DNA of 64,000 nt from Boswellia sacra (GCA_013180625.2 SNVD02012973.1:1-64000), one strand, 5' to 3'. Shown: positions 36,875-49,543, counted from the first letter of the stretch. Notes: generated by a model from the sequence alone, not told the origin. Numbers and translations are program-made.

Positions 36875-38374
36875 TTACATGTTATTAGGGATTGAATATG
36901 TAAGAATAGGAAGGGAATCCACATGATTCTTCTTGTCTTTACGGGCGTGTGGCCTTCTTGTTATTGGATCAAAACTAAAGGGATTATAGTTTCCAGTTGG
37001 GCTTGGACCGCTAGGTACGTCGTGATTGAGCCCAACACTAGATTGAGGACCAAGATTAAGAGGAGAAATATTGTTTCCAGTTGGATTTGGACTATTAAAT
37101 TCTTCTTGATTGAATCCAAAACTAGACGGAGGATCAACATAACGAAGAGGAATCTTGTTTCCAATCAGGGTTGCACCACTAAGTACTTTTTTATTAAGCC
37201 TAAAACTTGATCGAGCGGCAAGATGAAGACTGGGAATCTTGTTTCCAGTTGGGCTTGGACCGCTAGGTACGTCGTGATTGAGCCCAACACTAGATTGAGG
37301 ACCAAGATTAAGAGGAGAAATATTGTTTCCAGTTGGATTTGGACTATTAAATTCTTCTTGATTGAATCCAAAACTAGACGGAGGATCAACATAACGAAGA
37401 GGAATCTTGTTTCCAATCAGGGTTGCACCACTAAGTACTTTTTTATTAAGCCTAAAACTTGATCGAGCGGCAAGATGAAGACTGGGAATCTTGTTTCCAG
37501 TTGGGCTTGGACCGCTAGGTACGTCGTGATTGAGCCCAACACTAGATTGAGGACCAAGATTAAGAGGAGAAATATTGTTTCCAGTTGGATTTGGACTATT
37601 AAATTCTTCTTGATTGAATCCAAAACTAGACGGAAGATCAACATAACGAAGAGGAATCTTGTTTCCAATCAGGGTTGCACCACTAAGTACTTTTTTATTA
37701 AGCCTAAAACTTGATCGAGCAGCAAGATGAAGACTGGGAATCTTGTTTCCAGTTGGGCTTGGACCGCTAGGTACGTCGTGATTGAGCCCAACACTAGATT
37801 GAGGACCAAGATTAAGAGGAGAAATATTGTTTCCAGTTGGATTTGGACTATTAAATTCTTCTTGATTGAATCCAAAACTAGACGGAAGATCAACATAACG
37901 AAGAGGAATCTTGTTTCCAATCAGGGTTGCACCACTAAATACTTTTTTATTAAGCCTAAAACTTGATCGAGGAGCAAGATGAAGACTAGGAATCTTGTTT
38001 CCAGTTGGGCTTGGACCACTGGGTTCTTTTTTATTAAGCCCAAAACTAGATTGAGAATTGAGATGAAGAGGTGGAATATTGTCTGCAATTGGGCTTGGAC
38101 CATTTGGTGTATCTTGATTGTGCCCAAATCTATATTGGGGACTAAGACTACGAGGATGAATCTTGTTTCTGATATGACATAGATCACAAGGCACTTCTTG
38201 ATTGGATTCAACTCTAAATCTCCCTTCGGAAACAAGTCCATTCAAATTTCTATGACCACTCAACCTCAATCTCGCAAAAAAATCTTCAGAATCTTCATAT
38301 TTTACTCCACTGACAATGAATGAAAAGAGGAGAAAAGTAATTGCCATAAGCAAACTAGTTTTGAGGATCTTCAT
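36875..38374 (-). CDS. Secreted CLE-like polyprotein, second gene of the cluster (15 units)
   Basis: An intronless 499-codon frame starting MKILKTSLLMAITFLLFSFIVSG, a clear signal peptide aligned with the neighbour's. The mature part is a 28-residue repeat of 15 units. Only some carry a good CLE-like core (HDVPSGPSPTGNK four times, NQDTPNGPSPIADN, KKEPSGPSPTGNK). The others (KKVLSGATLIGNK, QEEFNSPNPTGNN) are altered at the key Pro/Gly positions. The last 38 residues are unique and basic (ITRRPHARKDKKNH). SGPSPxG also recalls PIP peptides, so the peptide family is less certain than for the neighbour. A minus-strand TATA-like tatatata lies about 60 bp upstream. The shared signal peptide, gene structure and repeat architecture show a tandem duplicate. 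Confidence 0.8.
   Translation of the reverse strand: MKILKTSLLMAITFLLFSFIVSGVKYEDSEDFFARLRLSGHRNLNGLVSEGRFRVESNQEVPCDLCHIRNKIHPRSLSPQYRFGHNQDTPNGPSPIADNIPPLHLNSQSSFGLNKKEPSGPSPTGNKIPSLHLAPRSSFRLNKKVFSGATLIGNKIPLRYVDLPSSFGFNQEEFNSPNPTGNNISPLNLGPQSSVGLNHDVPSGPSPTGNKIPSLHLAARSSFRLNKKVLSGATLIGNKIPLRYVDLPSSFGFNQEEFNSPNPTGNNISPLNLGPQSSVGLNHDVPSGPSPTGNKIPSLHLAARSSFRLNKKVLSGATLIGNKIPLRYVDPPSSFGFNQEEFNSPNPTGNNISPLNLGPQSSVGLNHDVPSGPSPTGNKIPSLHLAARSSFRLNKKVLSGATLIGNKIPLRYVDPPSSFGFNQEEFNSPNPTGNNISPLNLGPQSSVGLNHDVPSGPSPTGNYNPFSFDPITRRPHARKDKKNHVDSLPILTYSIPNNM
36961..37965 (-). repeat. 252-bp higher-order tandem repeat, four copies
   Basis: Three 28-residue units form an 84-codon block repeated four times in frame, with junctions near 37165, 37417 and 37669 and very few substitutions. 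Only one unit in three of each block keeps an intact CLE-like core. Confidence 0.92.
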
Positions 38375-39584
38375 TGCTTCTCAAGCTAATGTCACTCCGA
38401 AAGTGAAGACTTGAATAAGCACAATCATTTGTGTGTATATATAATGCTTAATAGGCATCTTATGCATTTAACCATATCAACCAAATATGCCAACATAATT
38501 AAATATATTTTCTCAAAGTATCCACCCAAAACATTACAAATAAAATGACCATTTATATCCATATTTCATTATAATTAATAAATGTGTGGGTTGTGACCTT
38601 CTAAATTAAGCCATATGTAGTGCATAAGAAAACTCAAGATTTGAAAATTTTATTATGGTATAATCAATTTTAAGATTCTTTTTCATTTTTCATTTTGTTT
38701 AAATTAAACGAAAAGATGCTTTCACATAACGGACATGTGATTTTTTCAAAAAAAAATTTTTATATAAGAAATGTAATCTTTATAATTCTTCGTATTTTGG
38801 AGTACATCACCTTTGTGTGTTAAAAAGAATAACATAAAAACAAAAACAAAAATCAATGTTTTAAGAAATTTTAATTCGTCGATGACAGATATATTAAAAT
38901 TCACAATTGAATCATGAGTTATAAAATGAAATATTAATGTTTGATTAATAATTAATATAAACTAATCATTAAAATACTTATTATGTGAGTTAGTGTGAGA
39001 ATTAATTAATGAGTCGCTTATAAAAGTTCGCAAATTGCTTAAACGTAAGTTTTTTACCCTATCTTTATTTTAAATGTTCACTTTAAAATATTTTTAGTAT
39101 TTTTCTATATTTTATAATTTTTGTAATATTGTTAAGACTTAGAACTGAATATACCCAACAATTTTTTTTTTTTTTTTAAGAAATAAGTGGAATGATCTTA
39201 TAACCTAGCATAACTTTATTTCTTCTTCTAATTTTAGTTTATAGTTTATAAACTTACTAGAAAACTCTTAACTGATCGGAATCATGTAATGATTGTTTCA
39301 ACAAATTCGAACAGTTGAAGGCTGATTAGATTATTACTTATTTTGTTTCAGCAAGCTGCAAATTGAAACAACTCCCTGTGTGAGGAGACGTTCCAAGAGT
39401 TACAAAAAAGTTAATTTCTATTATTCATCCAGGAATTATCTCATTATTATAATGAAATATTAAGAAAGCATACATAACTATAATGGAACAATTATCCAAC
39501 CGAAAAAAGTTGAAATAGAAATATAACTTATATTATATTAGAAAAAACTATATAATTATAAGTATTTAAAAAAATTAGAACAAG
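38375..39584. other. Intergenic AT-rich sequence
   Basis: Promoter side of the second CLE-like gene, with a minus-strand TATA-like element near 38432-38441. No coding content recognised. Confidence 0.45.
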
Positions 39585-39672
39585 AACCGACGATATGAGG
39601 AGGAGGAATCTTGTTTTTAGTTGAACTTGAACCACTAGATGCTTCGTGATTGAATCCAAAATTAGATTTCAT
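39585..39672 (-). pseudogene. Relic of a third CLE-like polyprotein gene
   Basis: The minus strand reads MKSNFGFNHEASSGSSSTKNKIPPPHIV, matching the neighbour's pattern SSFGFNQEEFNSPNPTGNNISP in spacing and in FGFN, NKIP and related residues. Only about one unit is recognisable and the CLE core is lost. Confidence 0.65.
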
Positions 39673-40954
39673 CGTGGAAGCGTAGTCTCTTAAAAGGAGT
39701 TCTTATAAAAACTTATTGATGAAATGCCTTCACGAGAAAGTTCTTGGGAACAAATCAATTTGAAGTATGAGACAGATTAATAATTGAGCATATACATACA
39801 AGGGTTAAGGATCTTATGCATAAAAAATATCAGGTAAATATGTTAACTTCATATAGTAAAGTCAATTTATTTTATTTTATTTTGTTTTTAAAATGAGTAA
39901 ATATGTTAACATATTCGTTTTATGTGAAGTGGTTAAATTTTTCTGTATATGTTGGAGCTCATCACCTATTTTTTTAAGCAAAATCAAATTTAAGAAATTT
40001 TGTTCAATTACACATTAATCCTTAATCATACCAATAACTAAAATACTTATAAATTGTATAAGTAATTAATAATACCCGATGTAATTACATATCTATTTTA
40101 GTAGATCAGCTCAAAAACTTTAACAAAACCTTTTTCATTTGTCTGTGTAAGTTAAATTTAATAGATTAGGAAGTCTCGTGAAGATTACTTCAAAACACAA
40201 ATCAACATAAAAATCTCCAACTGAATTTTATTAATTAATTAATGATAAAAGTTTTTATTATGATTTTCAGAAAACTTTAGGTGATTTGATCTATGGGCCT
40301 TTACGGAGAATCATTGGGGTGTACTTAGACATTCTGCCCAAACCATAAACCTGTTTGGCAAAAAGGATCCGACCCAGACTCACCCATTTTACCCCTCAAA
40401 AGGCCTGAAGCTTAACAGTGTAATTAAAAAAAATTAAAAAAAAGGGGCTTTTGACAAAGAAAAAATTGAAAAAATAGGTACAATTAGGGGTCTTCATTTC
40501 CCTCTTTTTTCATAGAATCGTCTGTCGTTGTCAAGCCTTCTACACCACTCGACACCGTCCGAAACGTAGCAAGAGGAATCCGACATGACGATTGTTTGAG
40601 TATACAAGCAAGAGGACGCAGAAAGAAGCAAGAACCGACACTCGGGTAAGTTAATTCATCGGATTTTTTGCTATTTTTTATTTTTTTGGTAGTTTTCTGG
40701 ATCCTTTGATATGATATTTGCGTTATGAAGAATGAAAATAACGTTTAGATTGCATAAATAGAGATTTATATACGAAATTAAACATTTGAATTTCTTAGGG
40801 TTTTGGGCTAGATTTTATGGATTTTTGAATTTGGAAATTGAGTTTCGGATCAATTTTTGTACTTAATCTGTGTTTATGGGGCTAATAAAGTGTTATTAGG
40901 TTGATTTTGCGGTTTGATTTGTATGAAAATGGCGAAAACCGACGGTTTTCATTG

Positions 40955-41540
40955 CGACGAAGACGATGACGAGTATCGGTTTTATACTCGACACTCGACA
41001 TTAACTGTCGAGTCCTGTCGGATGCACCAACCGACACTCATCATCAGGGCATTTTCGTTGATATCGAGCGTCGGTTTCGCAGAAACCGACATCACGATGT
41101 CTCGAACCATGTCTCCGATACTCGACATAGCTGTAATTGGGAATGTCGAGTGTCGATTTTATGTAAAATGACCTGATGGCGAGTGTCAGTTCGTGCATCC
41201 GATAGGACTCAACAAGTTTGTCAGATGAACCAATTTTCACTTTCATCGAGTGTCGGTTTCTTCGACCAACCGATATTCGATAAAAGTGAAAACAATTGTG
41301 TCGAGTGTCAAATACGTCAACCGAAGAGTTTTACAATGTTGGATTCTGAATCCGACACTTGACTAGGCTGACATCCGACATAGTCGTATTGTCAGATGTC
41401 CGACCTAGCGTATGTCAGATGAAGGAATCCATCAAACGTTTAATCCGACAAAAGTGTCATCAGTTTTTGCTATCGAGCTTTATCGAGCGTGTCGTGTGCT
41501 GTCGAGTTTTGTTGAGCATTTTGACAGTTTGGTTGTTTTA
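40955..41540. repeat. Array of TCGA-core motifs (tcgagtgtcgg / ccgacact) in the Ulp1 leader intron
   Basis: More than a dozen short, imperfect copies in both orientations, for example cgacactcgacatt, gtcgagtgtcgat and atcgagtgtcggttt. Unlike its surroundings, the stretch is CpG-rich. It sits between a donor after cgacactcgg at about 40646 and an acceptor ttttgcag at about 41598. Confidence 0.8.
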
Positions 41541-41608
41541 GCCTTATTTTTTGCCTTTTTCCATGAAATTTAACTATAACAGACTTTTTTTTTTGCAGGT
41601 TGAAGCAA

Positions 41609-44600
41609 ATGGCAAATGAATTTGGACTGTCCTTCACCCTCAAGACACCGTATGATGAGCACTACCCTGCGGTTATCACAAATTTAACAAGTTTGGACTG
41701 TGTAGAATGGATTCGTGCGACATTAAATGAGAGGCAACAAAACATGTTTCGTAATACATGTTTTGGGTTTGTCCTAGACATTCGGGAGCTGTCCTTTCTC
41801 TTTCAGTTGATCCACAATGTGCTTCAGTGGGAGGTTAACATAATGGGATACGATGACGAGATGTGGTTCCTTATTAAAGGTAAAAATATGGTGTTTGAAC
41901 TATAATGTAGTCAAATATTTTTATTTTTTAGCAGTTGATGGTTGTAGTTAAGTTTTTTGTTACCATTATTGGCATCTTATGTTTTTTTTCCTTCTTTCCA
42001 GGAAGACTAATTCGTTTTTCTGCCCATGAGTTCGGTTTGGTTACTGGTTTGAGATTTGCTTCCACCGTGCCACCAATACCGAATGTCTTGAATCCATGCC
42101 CTTTGCTGGATACGTACTTCGAGGGTAAGGACATGGAGCTCATGGATTTCTACCCGAGACGTTGAAAACTAAATGTGTCAACTATGCCAGACGAGGATGT
42201 CGTAAAGCTGGCCTTGTACTACGTGTTGGAGCATTTTTCCATGGGACGGGATTGACGCTGACATGTCTCCCGTGCGTGGTTGAATTTGGTCAACACATTG
42301 GATAATTTTAACGATTATCCATAGGGTTCAGTGTCTTTTGATAAGACACTTAAAGGAATGAAAAACGCTTTGTATGGGAGGTTAGAAAGTTATAAGAAAC
42401 GAGTCGAAGCCAAGAAGAACAAGGCGACATGCGCTATTCAGGTACATACTGAAAAATAAATATGTTGACGTGTTTCTTTGAGGTACAAATTTAAATACAC
42501 AGTGTCACTAAAAAACCCTTATGTTATTAAGGTTTGGTTGTACAAGGCAGTGCCGTATATTGGTGTGACATATGGACGAGTGGCGAGGACTTTGAGAAGA
42601 AGATACTGCGCTTGTTGAAGTGGGAGACAAAGAAGACCCCGTCAGAGGGCATCATCAAACGCGATGTCCTCTTAGTTAGGAAGTAGTTATATAAGGTTCC
42701 CCTGTTTTTTTTTCCTTTACTTTTTTGTCACAACAAAGTAATGTTTAATTTGATGGCTTATTTGTTGATGCAGGCTCGTCCACTCGTTGTTTTGGAGCCA
42801 TCTGAGGCGGAGCAGATGACAGGTGGTATATTACGCTTGCTGCAGTAGTTGGCATCTAGAGAGGTGTACATGTAGCATGGGCGACATCTGTGGATGCTCA
42901 TTTATTACCTGATGAGATGATTGAGCCACTTCCGACAAGGAATCCGTCAGTTCCACCTCCTGCTGGTTAGAGTTTCCCAATTAGACCTGAGGTAGAGCCA
43001 GTTAGAGACACAGCCAGTCCTGCAGACAAACGTGTGTGGTCTCCGTCACCTGCTTCCCCCGTTAGTCCTACACCTCCAGCATTAAAGAGTCAAGGTCATG
43101 AGGATCCATCCGGAACTCATCCCACTGGACATAGTTCCATCGATAGACTAGATGTGGAGGCAGACATGGACACAACCGGTCCCCCCATTAGTCCTGCGCC
43201 TACCATGTTCGACAGCTATGGTCCTGCAGGCGATTCGATTCCTCCGTTGGGTCGTGTGACCACCTACCGTAACATTTCCCCTCCTGTTCACGATGTCCCT
43301 TCAAGCTCGAAGGTATGTAATGAGAATTTACATTCGTATACTTATCCATTTACATTGCCGTTTGGTTGGTTTGTCATAGTGATCATGAATAATGATATAC
43401 AGGCATAATCGTTCCATGATGGGTTCGAGAGCACAGTTCTGCATGAGCTTATAGGACTCCAAAAGGAGATAACAGTGTTACGGGCAGAGAACAAGGACAT
43501 GCGGGAGGAGATAATTCTTCTATGTGAGGTTGTTATTCTACTGGGTGGCCATTTCAAATATGCTATCACGATACGTTGCATAAGTTAATAAAAGGATTTT
43601 GTGATTTCCATGATGTCACACTGGTTAACCTGACATTATGGTTTACTTTAATACAGGATTCGAATAGAGGTTCGGGCGATGATGGTGAAAGTCAGGAGCC
43701 AACAGAACCTGAACCCATGGACACGAGTGTTCGTGCCACCGATGCTCCTCCCACGGGATTCGTTTCGCTCCAAGGTTGTCGTCTATTTCTGGGAAAGTAT
43801 AAACGGAGCCCTTTGTCAGTCTATTGGGTAGAAAAAGGGTGAGGGTTGAGCCATAGGAGAAAGCATCTGACGATCAGCATGTACAGCCAGATATTCAGCC
43901 CCCCGGGAGCCCATTATACATCCTAGCTAGACCGCGACACAGGATGTAGTCATTGTATACCGTAGCGACCTGTGGACGTTGATTCCACTATTTGACCCAT
44001 GTGCCCCCATGCCAGTTACTGATAGTATCAACTTTGATGCATGGAAGGAGGGGGAGGAGGGTGATATTGATTTGGGCATCTACATCGCTAGTCGTGAGTT
44101 CTTTAAGACGTTGATGACACCATCAGAGTGGCTAGCATCTGAGGTTTGTTTCAATCCTTGTCGTCTCCTCCAATATTATGATATAAAATTGTAATATTTA
44201 TTGACTACTATTACTAAATATAGCACATAGATAGCTACTTGTGGATGTTACGTTGTAGAGCTCACGATATAGGCGCAGCTGATGTTCAGAGGTCTGCTTC
44301 CCAGACACCACTTTTTGGGTAGGTATTCACTAAACATCTGAATTTGTAGTTAATTTCGGCTACCTTTAATGTGCTAACCATACTCATGAAATTGTAGTTA
44401 AAAGTGAAGTCGTTATGGAAACTATACTCGGACAGACTGGATGAGATTAACTAGGTGAACGAGGATGATATGGTCCAGTTTGTCACAGGGAGATGCCCCT
44501 TGTTGGATGACCATGGGTCGATGTCGATAGGGTGAGTACATTTATATTCAATGTGTTAGTATGTGTTATTTTATTTAAAATGTTATCATTGATTTCATGT

Positions 44601-45210
44601 TCTCAATTTCCTTTTTAGCTCTTTGTCCCTGTTAACATCAGAGACGACGAGCATTGGGTGGCAACCGAGGTGGATTTGAATCGCTATATTGTAGTCATAT
44701 ATGGCATACAATTCCACCGACATAGTTAGAGATATAGTCTAATGTCTGGCAGAGTTGATACCCCATATGGTGTCAATGGATGTTTACGGTCTTCTTAACT
44801 GCAGCGCAACACCATACGACATTGAGCACATCGAGGATTCAACACAGGTGCCACAACAGGAGGCTGGGGGAGGAGCATGCGGCGTGTACTGTTTGAAGTA
44901 CATGGAGTTCTTAGCGGGGGGTGTTCCACTGACATACATTAAGGCATTCATGGACGATGTCCAGCGACAAAGAATGACGTTACAGCTTCGGGCTTATCGC
45001 GTTCTTCCACAGGCGAAGGAGGCCGTCTCGATCGTCACAAGGCCTCCCCAGGTTAAGGGCACCACAGGGCTTGCCGATGTTGTGCATACGGATGTTGCAG
45101 CCACCACAGGGACTGCTGATGTTGTCTTAGCCGATGTTGTGGCCACCACAGGGACATCTAATATTGTGTCAGCGGATGATGAGCAGCAGCCCAGCACGAC
45201 TCTACCATGA
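41609..45210 (+). pseudogene. Ulp1-like (C48) protease with DUF1985/KI region, transposon-borne, degenerate
   Basis: The DUF1985-type region begins MANEFGLSF and continues over RNTCFGFVLDIRELSFLF, an exon at about 42001 (RLIRFSAHEFGLVTGLRF) and WLYKAVPYIGVTYG near 42535. A Pro/Ser-rich middle (43034-43408) follows. The protease end shows the His region DDEHWV (about 44655) and the Cys region GGGACGVYCLKYMEF (about 44870), then an Ala/Thr/Val-rich tail to 45210. The position after the VIY segment, where C48 enzymes have the catalytic Asp, reads Gly. Stops interrupt several putative exons. Several gt-ag introns are visible but a full model could not be fixed. Confidence 0.75.
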
Positions 45211-45408
45211 TTTTGTGTCATGTATATATTTTGTATAGTTACACATATTTGTGGATATATAGTTTGTGGACATTTACACATTTTTGTACAATGACATATT
45301 TTGTATAGTAGCACATGTTCTCCATGTATAGGGGTACGAAAACTTGTAAATACATTTTTTTCCTGATGTATTGGTACATGAAAGTTTTATACATTGACAA
45401 TAAATTCC

Positions 45409-45622
45409 TTTGAACGAGATGTGCAGGCCTGACCATCTTTGTCTTCTAAATGGCAATAAATTCCTTCAAATCAAAAGGCAATGGGCTTGCCATAAAAAGA
45501 TTCTTACACCTATCATATACAAGAATTCTTTCACCCAAGTATTTCTCCTTGTAAAAGCGAGTGAGCTCCGGGATCACATCTTTGTTGATCTTCTTTGATG
45601 TTACTTCTGGAGTTATAGTCAC
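45409..45622 (-). pseudogene. Argonaute N-domain exon fragment, copy 1
   Basis: After an intron-like acceptor (ttgtttag at about 45623-45630) the minus strand reads VTITPEVTSKKINKDVIPEL, FYKEKYLGERILVYD and SPLPFDLKEF, then EDKDGQ and SKEFIVNV in continuation. This is the conserved N-terminal region of plant AGO proteins (AGO1/AGO5/AGO10 group; LPFxSKEF is AGO5-like). The YDGRK motif reads YDRCK here, and a stop follows LKEFIAI. No PAZ, MID or PIWI sequence is near. Confidence 0.85.
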
Positions 45623-45945
45623 CTAAACAATTAATAAATACTTTTCAGCTAAGCATTCTGAGGCTACGACATTAAATGAGAGTTGTTGCATCAACATTTT
45701 GTACGTACTTTTTGTTAAGCGCAGTACAATTACTCTTTCTTGAACGGTGACTGTTTAGTTTCCTGTTTGAATTTGCTTAGCTATAAAGCAACTCCGTATG
45801 GTACTTTCTTGTGGATATATAGTTTGTGGATATTTACACATTTTTGTATAGTTATATTTTTTGTATAGTAGCACGTGTTTTCCATTTATAGGGGTGTGAA
45901 AACCTGTAAATACATTTTTCCCTGATGTATTGGTACATGAAAGTT

Positions 45946-46183
45946 TTATACATTGACAATAAATTCCTTTGAATGAGATGTGCTGGCCTGACCATATTTG
46001 TCTTCTAAATTGATAATAAATTCCTTCGAATCAAAGGGCAATGGGCTTGCCTTAAAGAGAGTCTTACGCCCATCATATACAAGAATTCTTTCACCTAAGT
46101 ATTTCTCCTTGTAAAGGCCAGTGAGCTCCGGGATCACATCTCTATTGATCTTCTTTGATGTTACTTCTGTAGTTATAGTCACT
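45946..46183 (-). pseudogene. Argonaute N-domain exon fragment, copy 2
   Basis: The minus strand reads TITTEVTSKKINRDVIPEL, LYKEKYLGERILVYDGRK, ASPLPFDSKEFIINLEDK and SKEFIVNV without a stop until after 45950. It keeps the YDGRK and LPFDSKEF motifs that copy 1 has lost. The acceptor at its upstream edge is damaged (taag replaces tag-g). It lies 560 bp from copy 1. Confidence 0.87.
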
Positions 46184-46731
46184 TAAACAATTAATAAATA
46201 CTTTTCAGCTAAGCATTCTGAGGCTACGACATTAAATGAGAGTTGTTGCATTAACATTTTATACGTACTTTTTATTAAACGCAGTACAATTGCTTTTTCT
46301 TGAACGGTGACTGTTTAGTTTCTCATTTGAGTTTGCTTAGCTATAAAGCAACTCCAAATGGTACTTTCCTGTGGATATTTACACATTTTTGTATAGTTAC
46401 ATTTTTTGTATAGTAGTACATATTTTCCATGTATAGGGGTACAAAAACTTATAAATACATTTTCTCCGGATGTATTGGTATATACGCGTACGTCGTTCCA
46501 TTCCACTCATACATGAATGTTTTACATTGATACACAAATGTTTTATACATTGACAAAGCACATAAATGAATGTTTCATACATGATTGTTTTATACATAGA
46601 CAAAATCTCATAAATGAAAGTTATTCATTTGAGCTAGCCTCCAAATGAGTAAAATAAGTAGACTACGTCGCTTACAGCAAACAAATAATATGACATAGAC
46701 AAAAAAACCCCTTGACTACATTTGGTAGATA

Positions 46732-49543
46732 TCATCCCCTATCATGAAGTGGGACTAGGTTTCGGCAAGTTTGACAATTGTGCCTGAAACTTCCACACCG
46801 CCCGTAAGTTCGAGAAGAGCTAGACTTACCGACGGAAGGGATTCGATTTCTCCGAGGATGACCAACTGGTCTCCTCATGACTGGCGGTAGAACCACTTTG
46901 CTATGTACCTCCTCAGGAACCATCCAATCCTTACTAACTCCAATAGGAACAACTGGCAGAGCATATGCATGTAGTAATGTTTCAGTCATATACCAATGGG
47001 CACAATAATCATGGCACGTCAGTAGATTTATACGTTTGTAAATAGCTAATACATGTGCACATAAAAGCTGGTCAAGATCAAACACCCGACACGTGCATGT
47101 CTGAGCGTGTATGTCAATAACACTAACATGGTCGTTGCCTCTCACCTCATACATAGTAAGAGAGATAATAACCCACATACGTTCTCCCTCCTTTAAACGC
47201 TCCTCCATCAACTTGTTAGCCTATGGCGAGAGATGTAATTCTGAGTTAGCAAATAACCATCGATACTCATAGAACCATTGCTACAAGTTCGCCCGATAAT
47301 AATCTGCTAACAATGTAACCAGGAGGAATCGCGCATGTCATAAGTAGCTGTTCATCGACTCAGCTATATTTGTTGTCATGATGTTATACCTTCGACCACG
47401 AAACTGTGAACGTGCCCATTTATTGACTCCAATCTCTCGAAGATAAGTTGCTGCTGCTGGCATATACGATTCAATTTGCCGTATATGATAGTTGAAATCA
47501 GTATAGTGATATGTCCTTGCAGCTCGGGAGTATATATCTAATAAAGTCTTGTCCTTGAACGTTGCCTTCAAGTTACCCTTCAGATGATGAGTCCAAAATC
47601 CATGCAGTGCATGAGAAAAAACTGCTACAATAGCTTGTTCAATGCTACGATGGTAGTAAAAAATGAAAACAAGGTCTCGGACATTTCCCACAACATGATC
47701 ACGCAACTGTCTCATGAATCAGTTCCACGAGTCATCATTTTCAGAATGCCCAACTCCAAATGCCAATGGGTATATTTGTTTATTACCATCCATACAAGAA
47801 TCCAAAAATATTGTACATTTATAGTTTTCTTTCAAGAAAGATCCATCAACTGTGATAACTGGCCTAAGTGATTACACAAATCCAGTAACAAAGGCCCAAT
47901 ACTCATGAAAAAGTATCTAAAATGGTTGTTGTTATAAGTTTCTAAAGTCGTTTTGGTCCTTAGGTTTGCTTTCTCAATCATGTACATATACTGGGGGAGT
48001 AGTGTGAATGATTCCTTATGAGATCCATGAAGTTCTTGCAAAGCTGCCTCCTTTGCCCTCCATGCCTTGTTGTATGTGATATTAACAACCAATGATTCCT
48101 GAACATCAAACATAATATACTTCGGACGATAAATTCTTGATATCTCAACGAATTTGCTCTTAATATGTTTGCCTATGACATATGCAGTTGCCTGTCTTTG
48201 ATTTGGGTGAAGTCCAACTTTGGAGCATATGTGATGGTTCTTATACTTTTTCACTTGGAGAAATGTGAATCGGCTACCTTTGTGGCATGTAAATGCCATT
48301 TACAAGATGCAGCACGGCAGACAACCTCAAAACTTGTTGCGTTAGAGTTCCTCACCTTGAATTGAAAGTTACGTCTTAATGCCAAATTTGATAACTTCTT
48401 ATGAAGCTCCGTTTTGCTGTTAAACATCTACCCAACCGCAACCTCAATCCTATCAACTACAAATAATGAAGCATCATCGCTATTTGCGGATGATGAATGC
48501 ATAATAGGTGGCATCCACCTAAATGTGTTAAGTCGACGGTTGCCATTTTTAGAGCCCAAATTAGCTTCTTCCTGTATAGAATTTACATCCATTCCCGGCT
48601 CATTATTCGACATCGGATCTTGTTGATGTCCGTATAGTGGAGGAGTAGGTGCGGAGTGAATTGGAGAAGAAATGGTAAATGGCATATCATGGTTCATATC
48701 ATTGAAGATCTTCGTCTGTTCATCATCATTCAAATATGAACCGTCTACATCCTGCCCATCAACAATAAAATCATCCAAACCCTCGACATCATTCTCAATA
48801 CGAATAGTGCAATCATCATTCTCATCGTCACCATGCTCACTAACATCATCACTACCATCATCATAATCTTCATCACCACCATCGTTATCATTAACATCAT
48901 CACTAGCATTATTAACATCAATATTACCTAAACTCTCAAACTCTTTAATATCGAGATGATGTACTAATCTCGATGGCATCGACGGGGGCACCCTTTCTTC
49001 ATTTTCAACTAATACCCTAACTGACTCATGTCTTGCATGCCCTGAACATTGCTCAAACTCAATGCCAACGTCTTCATTCAATTATGGTTGTGCACAAATA
49101 GGAGTGGACTCACTTAATTGGTTGCTTCCACTTGCTGAGCGAAACAAAGAGGGATGAGAAGATTTTTGTCGCCTTCGTACTACATCGGATCCTGACCTCT
49201 GTCTTCACTTCTTCCTATCTTCAACTTTGACAATTAATGGTGTATATGACTATTGGTCCTCCAAACAATGTTGTATAAAAAAAACATCTTTGTCAATCTC
49301 AATAGGAGTCGGCATTGGCAGAACACCCTTAAAAGCAAATTGAACCTCTAAAGTCATGTTATGCTTACGAAGATCCCAACCCATTTCAACACTAATACAC
49401 TCAACCAACTCATTATAGGTAGCACACCTACGAAACATCAATGGCTTGGCCCTCCTACCAGTGTACAAATAACCACCATTCTCTTGCATAGTCCAAGAAC
49501 CATTGTATAGAATAAGGATGCGTAAAGTTTCCATATCCTGCAT
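46732..49543 (-). pseudogene. mudrA-like transposase of the first KI-MULE, lightly degenerate
   Basis: After an acceptor (tcatgcag at about 49537-49544) the frame starts DMETLRILILYNGSW, with MGWDL and MTLEVQF motifs. An acidic linker follows (49081-48428, Asp/Asn-rich). The MuDR N-terminal zinc region is around CKWHLHATKV, then GLHPNQRQATAYVIGKHIKSKF. The DDE region includes ITVDGSFLK (about 47850) and NIAESMN (about 47350). A SWIM zinc finger (CTCRVFDLDQLLCAHVLA) and a knuckle (CGSFRHNCQTC) end the protein. A TGA replaces the Trp expected after ENDDSWN near 47720, and frame changes occur near 48360. Confidence 0.85.

Larger units (their letters stand above)
45251..46490. repeat. Tandem duplication of about 560 bp, two full copies and a partial third
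   Basis: gtggatatatagtttgtgg recurs at 45251 and 45811, and a shortened third unit starts near 46372. Each full unit carries one Argonaute exon remnant (minus) plus its flanking intron-like sequence. Confidence 0.88.

Noticed and set aside
36923..38182. Repeated open frames on the plus strand and in a second minus frame across the CLE-like gene
   Set aside because: They are shadows created by the 252-bp repeat; they lack a signal peptide and codon logic.
48672..48866. Ser-rich plus-strand frame opposite the mudrA linker
   Set aside because: It is the antisense of the Asp/Asn-rich linker, a low-complexity artefact.
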